Program-made: the position numbers and the translations under genes
The notes under the pieces: generated by a model
What the model was told of the DNA's origin: nothing
Database searches by the model: none
The model's input: the letters and a program-made list of their open reading frames with translations, nothing else
DNA from: BHER01 sp051652245
GTDB lineage: Bacteria > Bacillota_I > Bacilli_A > Culicoidibacterales > Culicoidibacteraceae
Direction of reading: 5' to 3'
Length of the DNA stretch: 15,930 nucleotides
Assembly: GCA_051652245.1 (NCBI GenBank)
Contig: JBOFTV010000067.1
Location: 1 to 15,930 of the forward strand
Part shown: one piece after another, positions 1 through 6,289 of the stretch
How positions within the stretch are numbered: the first letter of the stretch is position 1
Layout: each line of letters begins with the position of its first letter

Positions 1-2082
1 ACTGAGGGAAAAGCCAAAGCCTTCTTACTAGCAGATGGTAGTGTAGCAGCAGTAGCAATTACAAATAACGGTGGCTATGGAGCAGTAGCAGGAGTGTACA
101 CAATTGCCTATGCAGTAGACATGGAAAAAGCGACAACAAAGACAGCAATAGCAACAGTAACAGCAGGAGAAGTTCCAGTAATAGAATTGACACCACGAAT
201 AGTTAGTGTGAAAACTAATGATACCGTAGATTTACAGGCAGGAGTTATCGTACATGATAATGAAAATAAAAATTTAAAAGCGACACCAGATAAATCAATT
301 GATACTACAAAATCAGGGGTAGAAATCATCACCTACACAGTCACAGATGAAGATGGAAATACAGCAACAGAAGTGCGAACATATATCATAGAATCACCAA
401 CAGAGACAGCAACAATAGGGACAAAATACGTTATTTTCACAACAAATTTCACAAAAAATGTAAGTGAAGTAATAGCAAGTAATGATGCATTAATAGAAGC
501 AGCGAATACGCGAGCTTTCTTATTAACAGACGGAAGTAATGCCCAAGTAGAAGTAACAGATATGGGAGGCTATACAGCAACAGAAGGGACATACAAAATT
601 GAATATAGCGTAACAGAGGAACAAATAACTAGAAAAGTAGCGATTGGAACAGTGATATCGGGAGAAGTTCCAGTAATCACCATCACGGAAAAAATGATAA
701 TTGTAAATACAGGGGCAGTAGTAAACACGATAGATGGCGTATTTGCAACAGATAAAGAAGATGGAACAATTAGTGTAACATCCGATAGCCAAGTAGACAC
801 AACAAAGACAGGAGTTCAGATCATTAGCTACACAGCAACAGACAAGGATGGTAACAAGGTAACAGAGCAGAGAACATACATCATAGAATCACCAACAGAA
901 AAAGCAATAGTTGGAATAAATACCGTGATTTTTGCTAGTAACTTCAGTAAAACAGTAGATCAAGTAATTGTTAGTGATGAAGAAATTATAATAGCTGGAA
1001 AAGCAAAAGCCTACTTCCTAGCAGATGGAAAAGCAACAAAAGTAGAAGTATTAAACACAGGTGGTTACAAAGCAGCAGAAGGGATTTATAATATTGAATA
1101 TGGAATAACTCAAGAAAAAACAACGAAAACAGCGGTGCAAGCAACAGTGATTCCAAAAGGCAATTTACCAATAATAAAAGTAAAAGAGGATATTGTAAGA
1201 ATTGAAATAGGAGAGCAAATTGACCCACTAGAGGGAGTTGTAGGAGCAGATGAAGAAGACGGAGAGCTAAAGGTCACAAAAGACAAAGAACTGGATACAT
1301 CAAAAAGAGGTGTAGAAATAATTACTTATACAGTAGTTGATAGTGATGGGAACACAACTATCACCAAAAGAACCTATGTCATCTCAGGTGAACGGGATAA
1401 AACAGTATTAGGACAAAGCTATGTCATCTTTGCAGAAAATTTCACAAAGAATAGTAAAGATGTTAATACCGAATCGGAAGAAATTATCCAAGATGCAAAT
1501 GCAGAGGCTTTTAGTCTTACTGACCAAAAACAAGCAGCAGTAGAAGTAGCAGATACTGGTAAATACGGACCGGTGGATGGTAAATACGTAATCAGATTCC
1601 AAATAATAGCAGAACCAACAACAGTTATTGAAATAGAAGCAACGGTACAAGATGAGAAAATCATTGTTGAAAACAAAGAATTAACATACATCAAAAACAC
1701 TGCTAAAACAGAAAATGGATTCATAATGGATGCAAAGATAACATTAATCAATGCAACGGACCTGAAAACAAATTTCGATCAAACAGTAGACATGACAAAA
1801 GTTGGATCATACATAGTAGAAGTAACAGCAACAGGAAATAGTTCTCAACAAGTAGCAACAGCAGGTAAAAACAGCGATAAAACGCAAACAGTAATTGCTG
1901 GTGGAGTAGTCATTGTCAATGTCATTGAATCAAACAATCAGCCAGAAAACAAACCTCAAACCCCAGAAAAAGAACTACCCAAAACAGGACAAAGTACAAC
2001 AGAAACCTCAATGCTAATGGCAACAACGCTAGGAATCGCATCTTCACTAATTCTTCTAGGAAAAAAATTAAGAAGAAAATAA
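1..2082 (+). CDS. LPXTG-anchored repetitive Ig-like surface protein, 5'-truncated by the window
   Basis: The reading frame is open from base 1, so the gene begins upstream; the GTG at 94 is an internal Val codon inside a repeat, not a start. 693 residues are visible. They consist of composite repeats of about 165 residues. Each has a bacterial Ig-like half (DUF5011-like, with D-x-EDG, a V/LDT(T/S)K block, then G(V)xIIxYTxxDxxGN) and a second beta-rich half carrying YVIF..NFTK and AFxLxDG motifs. A divergent Ig-like domain and a short Pro/Glu-rich linker follow. The C-terminus is a complete sortase signal: LPKTG (visible residues 659-663), a hydrophobic stretch, and the tail KKLRRK. It should be exported and linked to peptidoglycan by sortase A. 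Adhesion or a stalk role is an inference from architecture only. The coding strand is strikingly A-rich and T-poor, with many ACA, GCA and GTA codons compared with genes downstream. Confidence 0.9.
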   Translation, partial: TEGKAKAFLLADGSVAAVAITNNGGYGAVAGVYTIAYAVDMEKATTKTAIATVTAGEVPVIELTPRIVSVKTNDTVDLQAGVIVHDNENKNLKATPDKSIDTTKSGVEIITYTVTDEDGNTATEVRTYIIESPTETATIGTKYVIFTTNFTKNVSEVIASNDALIEAANTRAFLLTDGSNAQVEVTDMGGYTATEGTYKIEYSVTEEQITRKVAIGTVISGEVPVITITEKMIIVNTGAVVNTIDGVFATDKEDGTISVTSDSQVDTTKTGVQIISYTATDKDGNKVTEQRTYIIESPTEKAIVGINTVIFASNFSKTVDQVIVSDEEIIIAGKAKAYFLADGKATKVEVLNTGGYKAAEGIYNIEYGITQEKTTKTAVQATVIPKGNLPIIKVKEDIVRIEIGEQIDPLEGVVGADEEDGELKVTKDKELDTSKRGVEIITYTVVDSDGNTTITKRTYVISGERDKTVLGQSYVIFAENFTKNSKDVNTESEEIIQDANAEAFSLTDQKQAAVEVADTGKYGPVDGKYVIRFQIIAEPTTVIEIEATVQDEKIIVENKELTYIKNTAKTENGFIMDAKITLINATDLKTNFDQTVDMTKVGSYIVEVTATGNSSQQVATAGKNSDKTQTVIAGGVVIVNVIESNNQPENKPQTPEKELPKTGQSTTETSMLMATTLGIASSLILLGKKLRRK
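166..1653 (+). repeat. Tandem 495-498 bp coding repeats of the surface protein
   Basis: Three full composite units are seen, starting at the codon before the EVPVI/NLPII motif: 166-660, 661-1158 and 1159-1653 (165, 166 and 165 codons). The end of a fourth unit occupies 1-165. The first two full units share near-identical DNA around the TYIIESPTE motif (about 380 and 875). The third is more diverged and has ISGERDK there. The gradient suggests duplication spreading from the upstream side, so more copies probably lie 5' of the window. Confidence 0.85.
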
Positions 2083-2130
2083 GACAAACACAATTTATCA
2101 GATAAAAAATAATAATTAACACAAAAACAC

Positions 2131-2159
2131 TTGCTATTAAAAAAAAAATCTGATATTAT
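2131..2159 (+). promoter_or_regulatory. Promoter of the metQ leader, extended -10
   Basis: The -35 is TTGCTA (2131-2136). A 17-base spacer and the -10 TATTAT (2154-2159) follow, the latter preceded by TG at 2151-2152 (extended -10). Transcription should begin near 2166, giving a leader of about 240 bases before metQ1. No convincing terminator for the surface protein is visible between 2083 and 2130, so read-through into this leader is possible. Confidence 0.75.
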
Positions 2160-2192
2160 ATATTTAAATAAGAAAATGAAAGGTTGATTAAG

Positions 2193-2234
2193 ATGAATTT
2201 TTACCAAACAACTAGTATGATGGATATGCTTTAG
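2193..2234 (+). CDS. Methionine-rich leader peptide, 13 aa (MNFYQTTSMMDML)
   Basis: A 13-codon ORF lies about 27 bases after the predicted transcription start. A GAAAGG ribosome binding site (2178-2183) sits 9 bases before the ATG. Three of its last five codons are Met (residues 9, 10 and 12), in addition to the start Met. It ends with TAG at 2232-2234. It precedes an intrinsic terminator and then two MetQ-type methionine transporter lipoproteins. Position, ribosome binding site and Met codons fit a leader peptide whose translation senses charged tRNA-Met. This is inference: no homologue is recognised and so short an ORF could occur by chance. Its coding region also base-pairs with downstream leader RNA, which a stalled ribosome would prevent. 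Confidence 0.55.
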   Translation: MNFYQTTSMMDML

Positions 2235-2346
2235 AAGAGTTTGATTGCAGTTTTGCAGTTTCGCTCTTGTTTCAGATAGAAAAAGAGCTACTTGAGCAGA
2301 ACATCTACTAGTTGATAAATTGATGAAATTCAATAATCAGTTAAGT
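2209..2346 (+). promoter_or_regulatory. Candidate transcription-attenuation structures of the metQ leader
   Basis: Two long helices are mutually exclusive. Helix A pairs CAACTAGTA (2209-2217) and GATG (2219-2222), inside the leader ORF, with CATC-TACTAGTTG (2302-2314): 13 pairs with one bulged T. Helix B is a hairpin in which ACTAGTTGAT (2307-2316) pairs with ATCAGTT-A-AGT (2336-2346), capped by ATTGA/TCAAT (2319-2323/2330-2334). Its 3' arm takes the foot of the terminator stem. A ribosome stalled on the leader Met codons would block A, allow B and weaken termination. A further hairpin (2263-2288, 10 pairs with one bulge) lies between. I see no T-box AGGGTGGNACCGCG element and no S-box (SAM-I) motifs. 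This was read by eye and not computed. Confidence 0.5.
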
Positions 2347-2375
2347 TCGTAGCTAAATGGCTACGGACTTTTTTT
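2343..2375 (+). terminator. Intrinsic terminator upstream of metQ1 (attenuator)
   Basis: An 11-pair stem is formed by AAGTTCGTAGC (2343-2353) and GCTACGGACTT (2360-2370) with one G-U pair and a 6-base loop. It runs into seven T (2369-2375). It lies between the promoter at 2131-2159 and the start of metQ1, 30 bases before the ATG. It therefore cannot be the normal end of a gene and most likely decides whether metQ1 is transcribed. Confidence 0.85.
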
Positions 2376-2404
2376 CTAATTAGAATGAAGGAGAGAATAT
2401 CGAT

Positions 2405-3250
2405 ATGAGTAACAAAAGAAGTCAGGTTGGTCAAAAAATTGCTGGGGTGATTGGAGCGGTGCTGTTAGTTTTTGCGCTGGTTGCCTGTGGTGGGACAAAA
2501 GATACAATTAAAATTGGTTTAAATGGAGCAAGCTCTAAACCCTGGGAACACATTAAAAAAGAGGCTGCGAAAGAAAATATTAATCTGGAATTAGTCTTCT
2601 TTGCCGATTATATTCAACCAAACCGCTCACTAGCAGCAGGAGAATTGGATGTAAATGCGTTTCAGTCAATTTCATTTTTGAATGTTTTTAATAAAGAAAA
2701 TAAGAATGCATTGACACCATTAGGCACAACTTTCTTATCGCCAATGGGTATCTACTCACAGAAAGTTAAAACACTAGATGAAATTCCTAATGGGGGAAAA
2801 GTGACGCTACCAAATGACCCATCAAATCAAGGGCGTGCCTTACAATTACTTGCCTATGCAAAAGTGATCACGCTAAAACCAGGTGCAGGTGAAACAGCAG
2901 CCCCTGAGGATATTATCAGTAATCCTAAAAATTTAGAAATTATCCCAATGGCTGCTAATGCTTTGCCACCAACACTTGGTGATTCGGCAATTGCGGTGAT
3001 TAACAATAATATTGCAATTGATGCGGGCTATTTTCTCAAGGATGCAATCTTTCATGAAGATGACTTGGCAAAAGCCTATTTGAATGTTATTGTTGTTAAA
3101 ACGGCGGATAAAGATAATCCTAAATATAAACGCCTTGTGGAGCTCTACCAAACAGAAGAAGTAAAGCAAATTGTTTTAGCAGATACCAAAAATAATACGA
3201 TTCCAACATTTGTTCCAATTGAAGATGTTTGGAAGCCACTAACAAATTAA
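2405..3250 (+). CDS. metQ: MetQ/NlpA-family substrate-binding lipoprotein (first copy)
   Basis: 281 residues. The signal peptide is lipoprotein-type with lipobox LVAC (Cys28), so the mature protein should be lipid-anchored on the outer face of the membrane. The body has the NlpA/MetQ family pattern: KIGLNG, a DYIQPNRSLAAGELDVNAFQ block, GGKVTLPNDPSNQGRAL, and LPPTLGDSAIAVIN. Family members bind L- or D-methionine, or related compounds, for the MetN-MetI ABC transporter. The ATG has AAGGAGA at 2388-2394, 10 bases away. The preceding Met-rich leader supports methionine as substrate. No metN or metI is adjacent. It is followed after a short gap by a second copy with no terminator between. The family is secure; the exact ligand is inferred. 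Confidence 0.85.
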   Translation: MSNKRSQVGQKIAGVIGAVLLVFALVACGGTKDTIKIGLNGASSKPWEHIKKEAAKENINLELVFFADYIQPNRSLAAGELDVNAFQSISFLNVFNKENKNALTPLGTTFLSPMGIYSQKVKTLDEIPNGGKVTLPNDPSNQGRALQLLAYAKVITLKPGAGETAAPEDIISNPKNLEIIPMAANALPPTLGDSAIAVINNNIAIDAGYFLKDAIFHEDDLAKAYLNVIVVKTADKDNPKYKRLVELYQTEEVKQIVLADTKNNTIPTFVPIEDVWKPLTN

Positions 3251-3318
3251 CAACAGTAGTAAATTAGATGAAAAAAGAAAGTGAGGAAGTCAGGTCGGAT
3301 AGACTTGGCAACGAAATA

Positions 3319-4137
3319 ATGAAGAAAATTATTACAAGAATAATATTAGCTCTATTATTAGTCATACTAGCAGCATGTGGTGGTAAAACAGCGCAAGCTA
3401 AAACAATTAAAGTTGGCTTAAATGGTGGTAATTCTGCCCAATGGGAATATGTCAAATCCGAAGCTGCTAAAGAAGGTATCAATCTTGAATTAGTTTATTT
3501 TACTGATTATATTCAACCTAATCGTGCCCTAGTTGATGGCGAATTACAATTAAATGCGTTTCAAACAGTTGCATTTTTAAAGGCTTTTAACAAAGAAACA
3601 AATGATGCAATTATCCCCATTGGGACAACCGTGTTAGCACCGATGGGAATTTACTCAGCAAAGCATAAGACATTAGAAACACTTAGCGATGGTGGCAAAG
3701 TTACGGTTCCCAATGATCCAACGAATCAAGGGCGCGCATTAAAAGTATTAGATGCAGCGGGTGTGATTAAATTAAAGGCTGGAACAGGTGAAATTGCATC
3801 AGTCAACGATATTGCTGAAAACAAGAAGAATTTGGAAATCATCCCGATGGCTGCAAACCAGTTGCCTCCGACTTTAGGCGACGCACAAATTGCTGTAATT
3901 AATAATGGGGTTGCAGTAGATGCGGGGTTTACGCTTAAAGATGCTATTTTTGTTGAAAGTGATCTAGCTTCGGCTTACATCAACGTGATAGCAGCTAAGA
4001 CAACACAAAAAGATGATGCAGCATACAAACGAATTGTGGAAATATTTCAAACCGATGCTGTAAAAGATATTATCATCCGCGATACGAATGGAAATTCAGT
4101 GCCAACATTTGTTCCTCTAACTAAAATAGGCTTTTAG
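3319..4137 (+). CDS. MetQ/NlpA-family substrate-binding lipoprotein (second copy)
   Basis: 272 residues from the chosen ATG at 3319, which begins a textbook lipoprotein signal peptide (MKKIITRIILALLLVILAAC; lipobox LAAC, Cys20). An in-frame ATG at 3268 would add 17 hydrophilic, acid-containing residues before the signal peptide, which is unusual. Neither start has a good ribosome binding site: GAGGAAG at 3283-3289 is 29 bases from 3319 and lies downstream of 3268. The body matches the first MetQ over its whole length, well over half identical by eye, with the same DYIQPNR, GGKVTVPNDPTNQGRAL and LPPTLGD motifs. The two genes are probably a tandem duplication within one transcript and may differ in ligand. 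No permease or ATPase gene is adjacent. Confidence 0.82.
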   Translation: MKKIITRIILALLLVILAACGGKTAQAKTIKVGLNGGNSAQWEYVKSEAAKEGINLELVYFTDYIQPNRALVDGELQLNAFQTVAFLKAFNKETNDAIIPIGTTVLAPMGIYSAKHKTLETLSDGGKVTVPNDPTNQGRALKVLDAAGVIKLKAGTGEIASVNDIAENKKNLEIIPMAANQLPPTLGDAQIAVINNGVAVDAGFTLKDAIFVESDLASAYINVIAAKTTQKDDAAYKRIVEIFQTDAVKDIIIRDTNGNSVPTFVPLTKIGF

Positions 4138-4147
4138 CGTTAATCTA

Positions 4148-4156
4148 TGGTATAAT
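4148..4156 (+). promoter_or_regulatory. Extended -10 promoter of the mini sorting-signal ORF
   Basis: A perfect TATAAT (4151-4156) is preceded by TG at 4148-4149 (TGNTATAAT), just after the stop codon of the second MetQ. No recognisable -35 lies 16-18 bases upstream (AGGCTT-like bases), so it would rely on the extended -10. The transcript would start near 4163 and end at the terminator at 4326-4352, giving an RNA of about 190 bases. Read-through from the metQ genes is also possible because no terminator separates them. Confidence 0.6.
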
Positions 4157-4186
4157 TTATAATAATAGAAAGTGAGGGGTTGTTAT

Positions 4187-4312
4187 ATGTTACCAAATAC
4201 TGGTCAACAAATTGCGGAAATGCTACTAATTGGCGGCGGTATGCTAGTAGTAGCTGTGTTCTTATTAGTTGGAATACTAATTTACCGTCGTAAAAAGGGA
4301 AAAGAGGAATAG
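4187..4312 (+). CDS. 41-aa free-standing sortase sorting signal (MLPNTG-TM-RRKK)
   Basis: This short ORF starts with ATG and has a GAGGGG ribosome binding site (4174-4179) 7 bases upstream. An in-frame stop at 4166-4168 shows it is not the tail of a longer open frame. The product is almost exactly a cell-wall sorting signal: LPNTG at residues 2-6, a hydrophobic segment at about 12-33, then YRRKKGKEE. There is no Sec signal peptide and no passenger domain. The positive C-terminal tail predicts an N-out, C-in single-pass topology, which would place LPNTG at the outer membrane surface where sortase acts. It could be a minimal sortase substrate that releases a short peptide, a competitor of sortase, or a small membrane protein with another role. 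I know of no described function; the expression signals argue that it is real. Confidence 0.75.
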   Translation: MLPNTGQQIAEMLLIGGGMLVVAVFLLVGILIYRRKKGKEE

Positions 4313-4325
4313 CTGTTAATTTTTA

Positions 4326-4352
4326 GGTTCTACGAGGGGTAGAGCCTTTTTT
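4326..4352 (+). terminator. Intrinsic terminator after the mini ORF
   Basis: GGTTCTAC (4326-4333) pairs with GTAGAGCC (4339-4346), 8 pairs with one G-U and a 5-base loop, followed by six T (4347-4352). It lies 13 bases after the mini ORF and is the first convincing terminator downstream of metQ1, so it could end a metQ1-metQ2-mini ORF transcript. Confidence 0.85.
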
Positions 4353-4415
4353 CTATAGTTTTAGCAGTTGGAATGAACAAAATTGACTTTTGGTGAGGAG
4401 AAAAATAATATTTTA

Positions 4416-4444
4416 TTGACAAATGGATTAATTCACTTTATAAT
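4416..4444 (+). promoter_or_regulatory. Consensus promoter of oppA-like gene
   Basis: TTGACA (4416-4421), a 17-base spacer and TATAAT (4439-4444): both hexamers are perfect. Transcription should start near 4451, about 64 bases before the coding start. The stretch 4353-4415 between the previous terminator and this promoter holds nothing I can identify. Confidence 0.88.
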
Positions 4445-4447
4445 ATG

Positions 4448-4461
4448 TGAAAACGCTTCTA
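4448..4461 (+). promoter_or_regulatory. Candidate CcpA operator (cre) over the oppA start site
   Basis: TGAAAACGCTTCTA matches the Bacillota cre consensus TGWNANCGNTNWCA at all but two positions (the W and C near the 3' end). It lies 3 bases after the -10 and covers the predicted start point, a position where CcpA-HPr(Ser-P) represses. This suggests carbon catabolite repression of the peptide-binding protein. AAAACGC (4450-4456) can also form a 5'-UTR hairpin with GTGTTTT (4470-4476), an alternative reason for the conserved-looking bases. Confidence 0.45.
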
Positions 4462-4514
4462 TATAAACCGTGTTTTTATTTAGGTAGATGCTTTATTTTG
4501 AAAGGATGTTATTT

Positions 4515-6152
4515 ATGGGGAAAAAGAGTAATAAAATAAGTAGATTTATTTTGTCAATGTTTGGCTTGAGTTTGGTCTTAGCTAGTTGTGTGGGGAGTCA
4601 AGGTAGTATAAGTGATACTTTGCGGATTGCAACATCAGTCCCATCAAATTCGTTAAATCATTTAAGAACAACGGAGTTGATTAATTCAAATATCATTTTG
4701 AATTTTATGGAGGGACTCCTTATTCCAGATTTAAATGGCCAGCTACAGCCAGCAGCAGCCGAAAGCTATACAACGTCGGATGATGGCTTAGTGCATACTT
4801 TTAAATTGCGAGATAATAATTGGAGTAATGGTGCCAAAGTAACAGCAGCAGATTTTGTTTTCGCCTGGAGGACAGAAGCAAGAGATGCAAAAGCAGGGTA
4901 TAAGCAGTATCAAGCATATCTTAAAAATGGTAAGGATGTTGTTGCGGGGGTTAAGCCGGTCGAAGAGTTGGGTGTGCGGGCACTTGATGATAAAACGCTA
5001 GAAGTGACGCTAGAGACACCTAAAACATATTTTCTGGAGTTGCTTAGTCATATGTCATTATTGCCTGTTAACGAGGCTTTTTACAATGCAGTAGGGGCTG
5101 AATCATATGGAACAAGCAAAGAAACAGTCTTAGCTAATGGCGCTTATCAATTAGCTGATTATGTGGGTGCAGCGGGTTACACATTGGTAAAAAGAGCAGA
5201 CTATTGGGATGCTAAAAATGTTGAATATAATAATGTGAAAGTCCAAGTAATTAAGGAAATGACGACGCAAACATTATTGTGGGATGAAGGTCAATTAGAT
5301 GAAATTTATCTGTCAGGAGATGCTATTGACAAATATAAAAATGATGAATCACTCACTTTTGAGCTTGATCGAACAATGTATTACATGTATATTTCACCGC
5401 ATACAGCAACACCGGAACCAGCCTATGGAAGTAAAAATTTACGGGCTGCGGTCGCGCATGCAATTGATAAAACAATCCTTGCTGAATCCGTTTTCAAAGA
5501 TGGTTCAAAGGGGGCGGATTTCATCATTCCTTACATCATAACGAATAAAGACGGAGAAGAATTTCGCGATTTTGCTAATCAATATAACACGCCAATGTTT
5601 GATAAAAGCAAAGCCCTGGAATTATTTGAAAAGGCAAAAATAGATTTGGGGAAAACGCAGATTGAGATTCCGTTAACAATTGATGATGCTGAGCGAAATA
5701 AGAAAGTTTTTGAGAATATCAAAGGTCAATTGGAGCAAAATTTACCAGGATTAAAGGTGAATTTAACAAGTATTCCAGCGCAAACATTTTTTCCAACAAT
5801 ATTTGAATATAAGACACCCGGAGCACGTCATGGATGGACGAGTTTACAAAACGATCCGGTGACCTTTTTAGATTTATTTATTGCGGGTTCATCGTATAAT
5901 TTTGGAAAAACAGAACTGCAAGAATTTACGAAAAAAGTCAAGCAATCGGAGTCGCCCCAAAATATGCTCAATCAACAGGAACGGTGGAAAAATATTGCGG
6001 AGGCTGAAAAGCTATTGGTCGAGGAATACTATAATATTCCTCTTGTCCAAAGAGGGAGTAAAAAGCTTGTAACTAAAGGGATAACGGGCTTATCATTTAA
6101 TAATAATGGCCCTCAAAACATCTCGTATCGGTTTGTAAAAATGGTGAAATAG
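4515..6152 (+). CDS. Oligopeptide-binding lipoprotein, OppA/DppE type (SBP family 5)
   Basis: 545 residues from ATG 4515, chosen because AAAGGA (4501-4506) lies 8 bases before it. The in-frame ATG at 4488 would put the ribosome binding site inside the gene. The lipoprotein signal has lipobox LASC (Cys25). The body is a family 5 extracellular solute-binding protein: an NIILNFMEGLL..G.LQPAAAESY block, TFKLRDNNWSNGAKVTAADFVFAW near residue 100, and the C-terminal EAEKLLVEEYYNIPLVQRG region. Such proteins deliver peptides to an OppBCDF or DppBCDF importer; no permease or ATPase gene is next to it, so it must serve a transporter encoded elsewhere. It is monocistronic, with its own promoter, a candidate CcpA site and a terminator. 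The exact peptide range cannot be told from sequence. Confidence 0.88.
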   Translation: MGKKSNKISRFILSMFGLSLVLASCVGSQGSISDTLRIATSVPSNSLNHLRTTELINSNIILNFMEGLLIPDLNGQLQPAAAESYTTSDDGLVHTFKLRDNNWSNGAKVTAADFVFAWRTEARDAKAGYKQYQAYLKNGKDVVAGVKPVEELGVRALDDKTLEVTLETPKTYFLELLSHMSLLPVNEAFYNAVGAESYGTSKETVLANGAYQLADYVGAAGYTLVKRADYWDAKNVEYNNVKVQVIKEMTTQTLLWDEGQLDEIYLSGDAIDKYKNDESLTFELDRTMYYMYISPHTATPEPAYGSKNLRAAVAHAIDKTILAESVFKDGSKGADFIIPYIITNKDGEEFRDFANQYNTPMFDKSKALELFEKAKIDLGKTQIEIPLTIDDAERNKKVFENIKGQLEQNLPGLKVNLTSIPAQTFFPTIFEYKTPGARHGWTSLQNDPVTFLDLFIAGSSYNFGKTELQEFTKKVKQSESPQNMLNQQERWKNIAEAEKLLVEEYYNIPLVQRGSKKLVTKGITGLSFNNNGPQNISYRFVKMVK

Positions 6153-6158
6153 GAGGGG

Positions 6159-6188
6159 GGATTGCAGGTTGCAATCCGCTTTTTTTTT
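6159..6188 (+). terminator. Intrinsic terminator after oppA-like gene
   Basis: GGATTGCA (6159-6166) and TGCAATCC (6170-6177) form a perfect 8-pair stem with a 3-base loop. GC and a run of nine T (6180-6188) follow. It begins 7 bases after the stop codon. Confidence 0.9.
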
Positions 6189-6220
6189 GCGTTTGAAGTC
6201 CGAAATAAACCCAAAAAACA

Positions 6221-6249
6221 TTGCACTAATAAAAGAGCTATGATATAAT
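6221..6249 (+). promoter_or_regulatory. Promoter of the glnP-glnQ operon
   Basis: TTGCAC (6221-6226), a 17-base spacer and TATAAT (6244-6249) with TG at 6241-6242 as an extended -10. I see no GlnR box (TGTNAN7TNACA) around it, so nitrogen control is not supported by the sequence. Confidence 0.82.
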
Positions 6250-6289
6250 TTTTTTTAATAATAAAAAAAAGAAAGGGAGTTTTTAGTAT

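Noticed and set aside
94..96. GTG at 94 as the start of the surface protein
   Set aside because: The frame is open to base 1 and residues 1-93 continue the same repeat seen downstream, so the codon is internal.
1956..2333. 125-codon antisense frame across the end of the surface gene and the metQ leader
   Set aside because: It has no ribosome binding site that I can see and no recognisable protein; it runs against a promoter, leader ORF and terminator that explain the region. The other long antisense frames inside the A-rich surface gene are likewise by-products of its composition.
2160..2404. T-box or SAM riboswitch ahead of metQ1
   Set aside because: I find no AGGGTGGNACCGCG-like T-box and none of the conserved S-box (SAM-I) segments. 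A rare class cannot be excluded without covariance models.
4383..4411. Second tandem promoter for oppA (TTGACT, 17 bases, TAATAT)
   Set aside because: The -10 matches only four of six bases and a perfect promoter lies 33 bases downstream.
4488..4514. Nine-residue N-terminal extension of the oppA product
   Set aside because: The only good ribosome binding site (4501-4506) lies within this stretch and is correctly spaced for the ATG at 4515, which also gives a normal lipoprotein signal.
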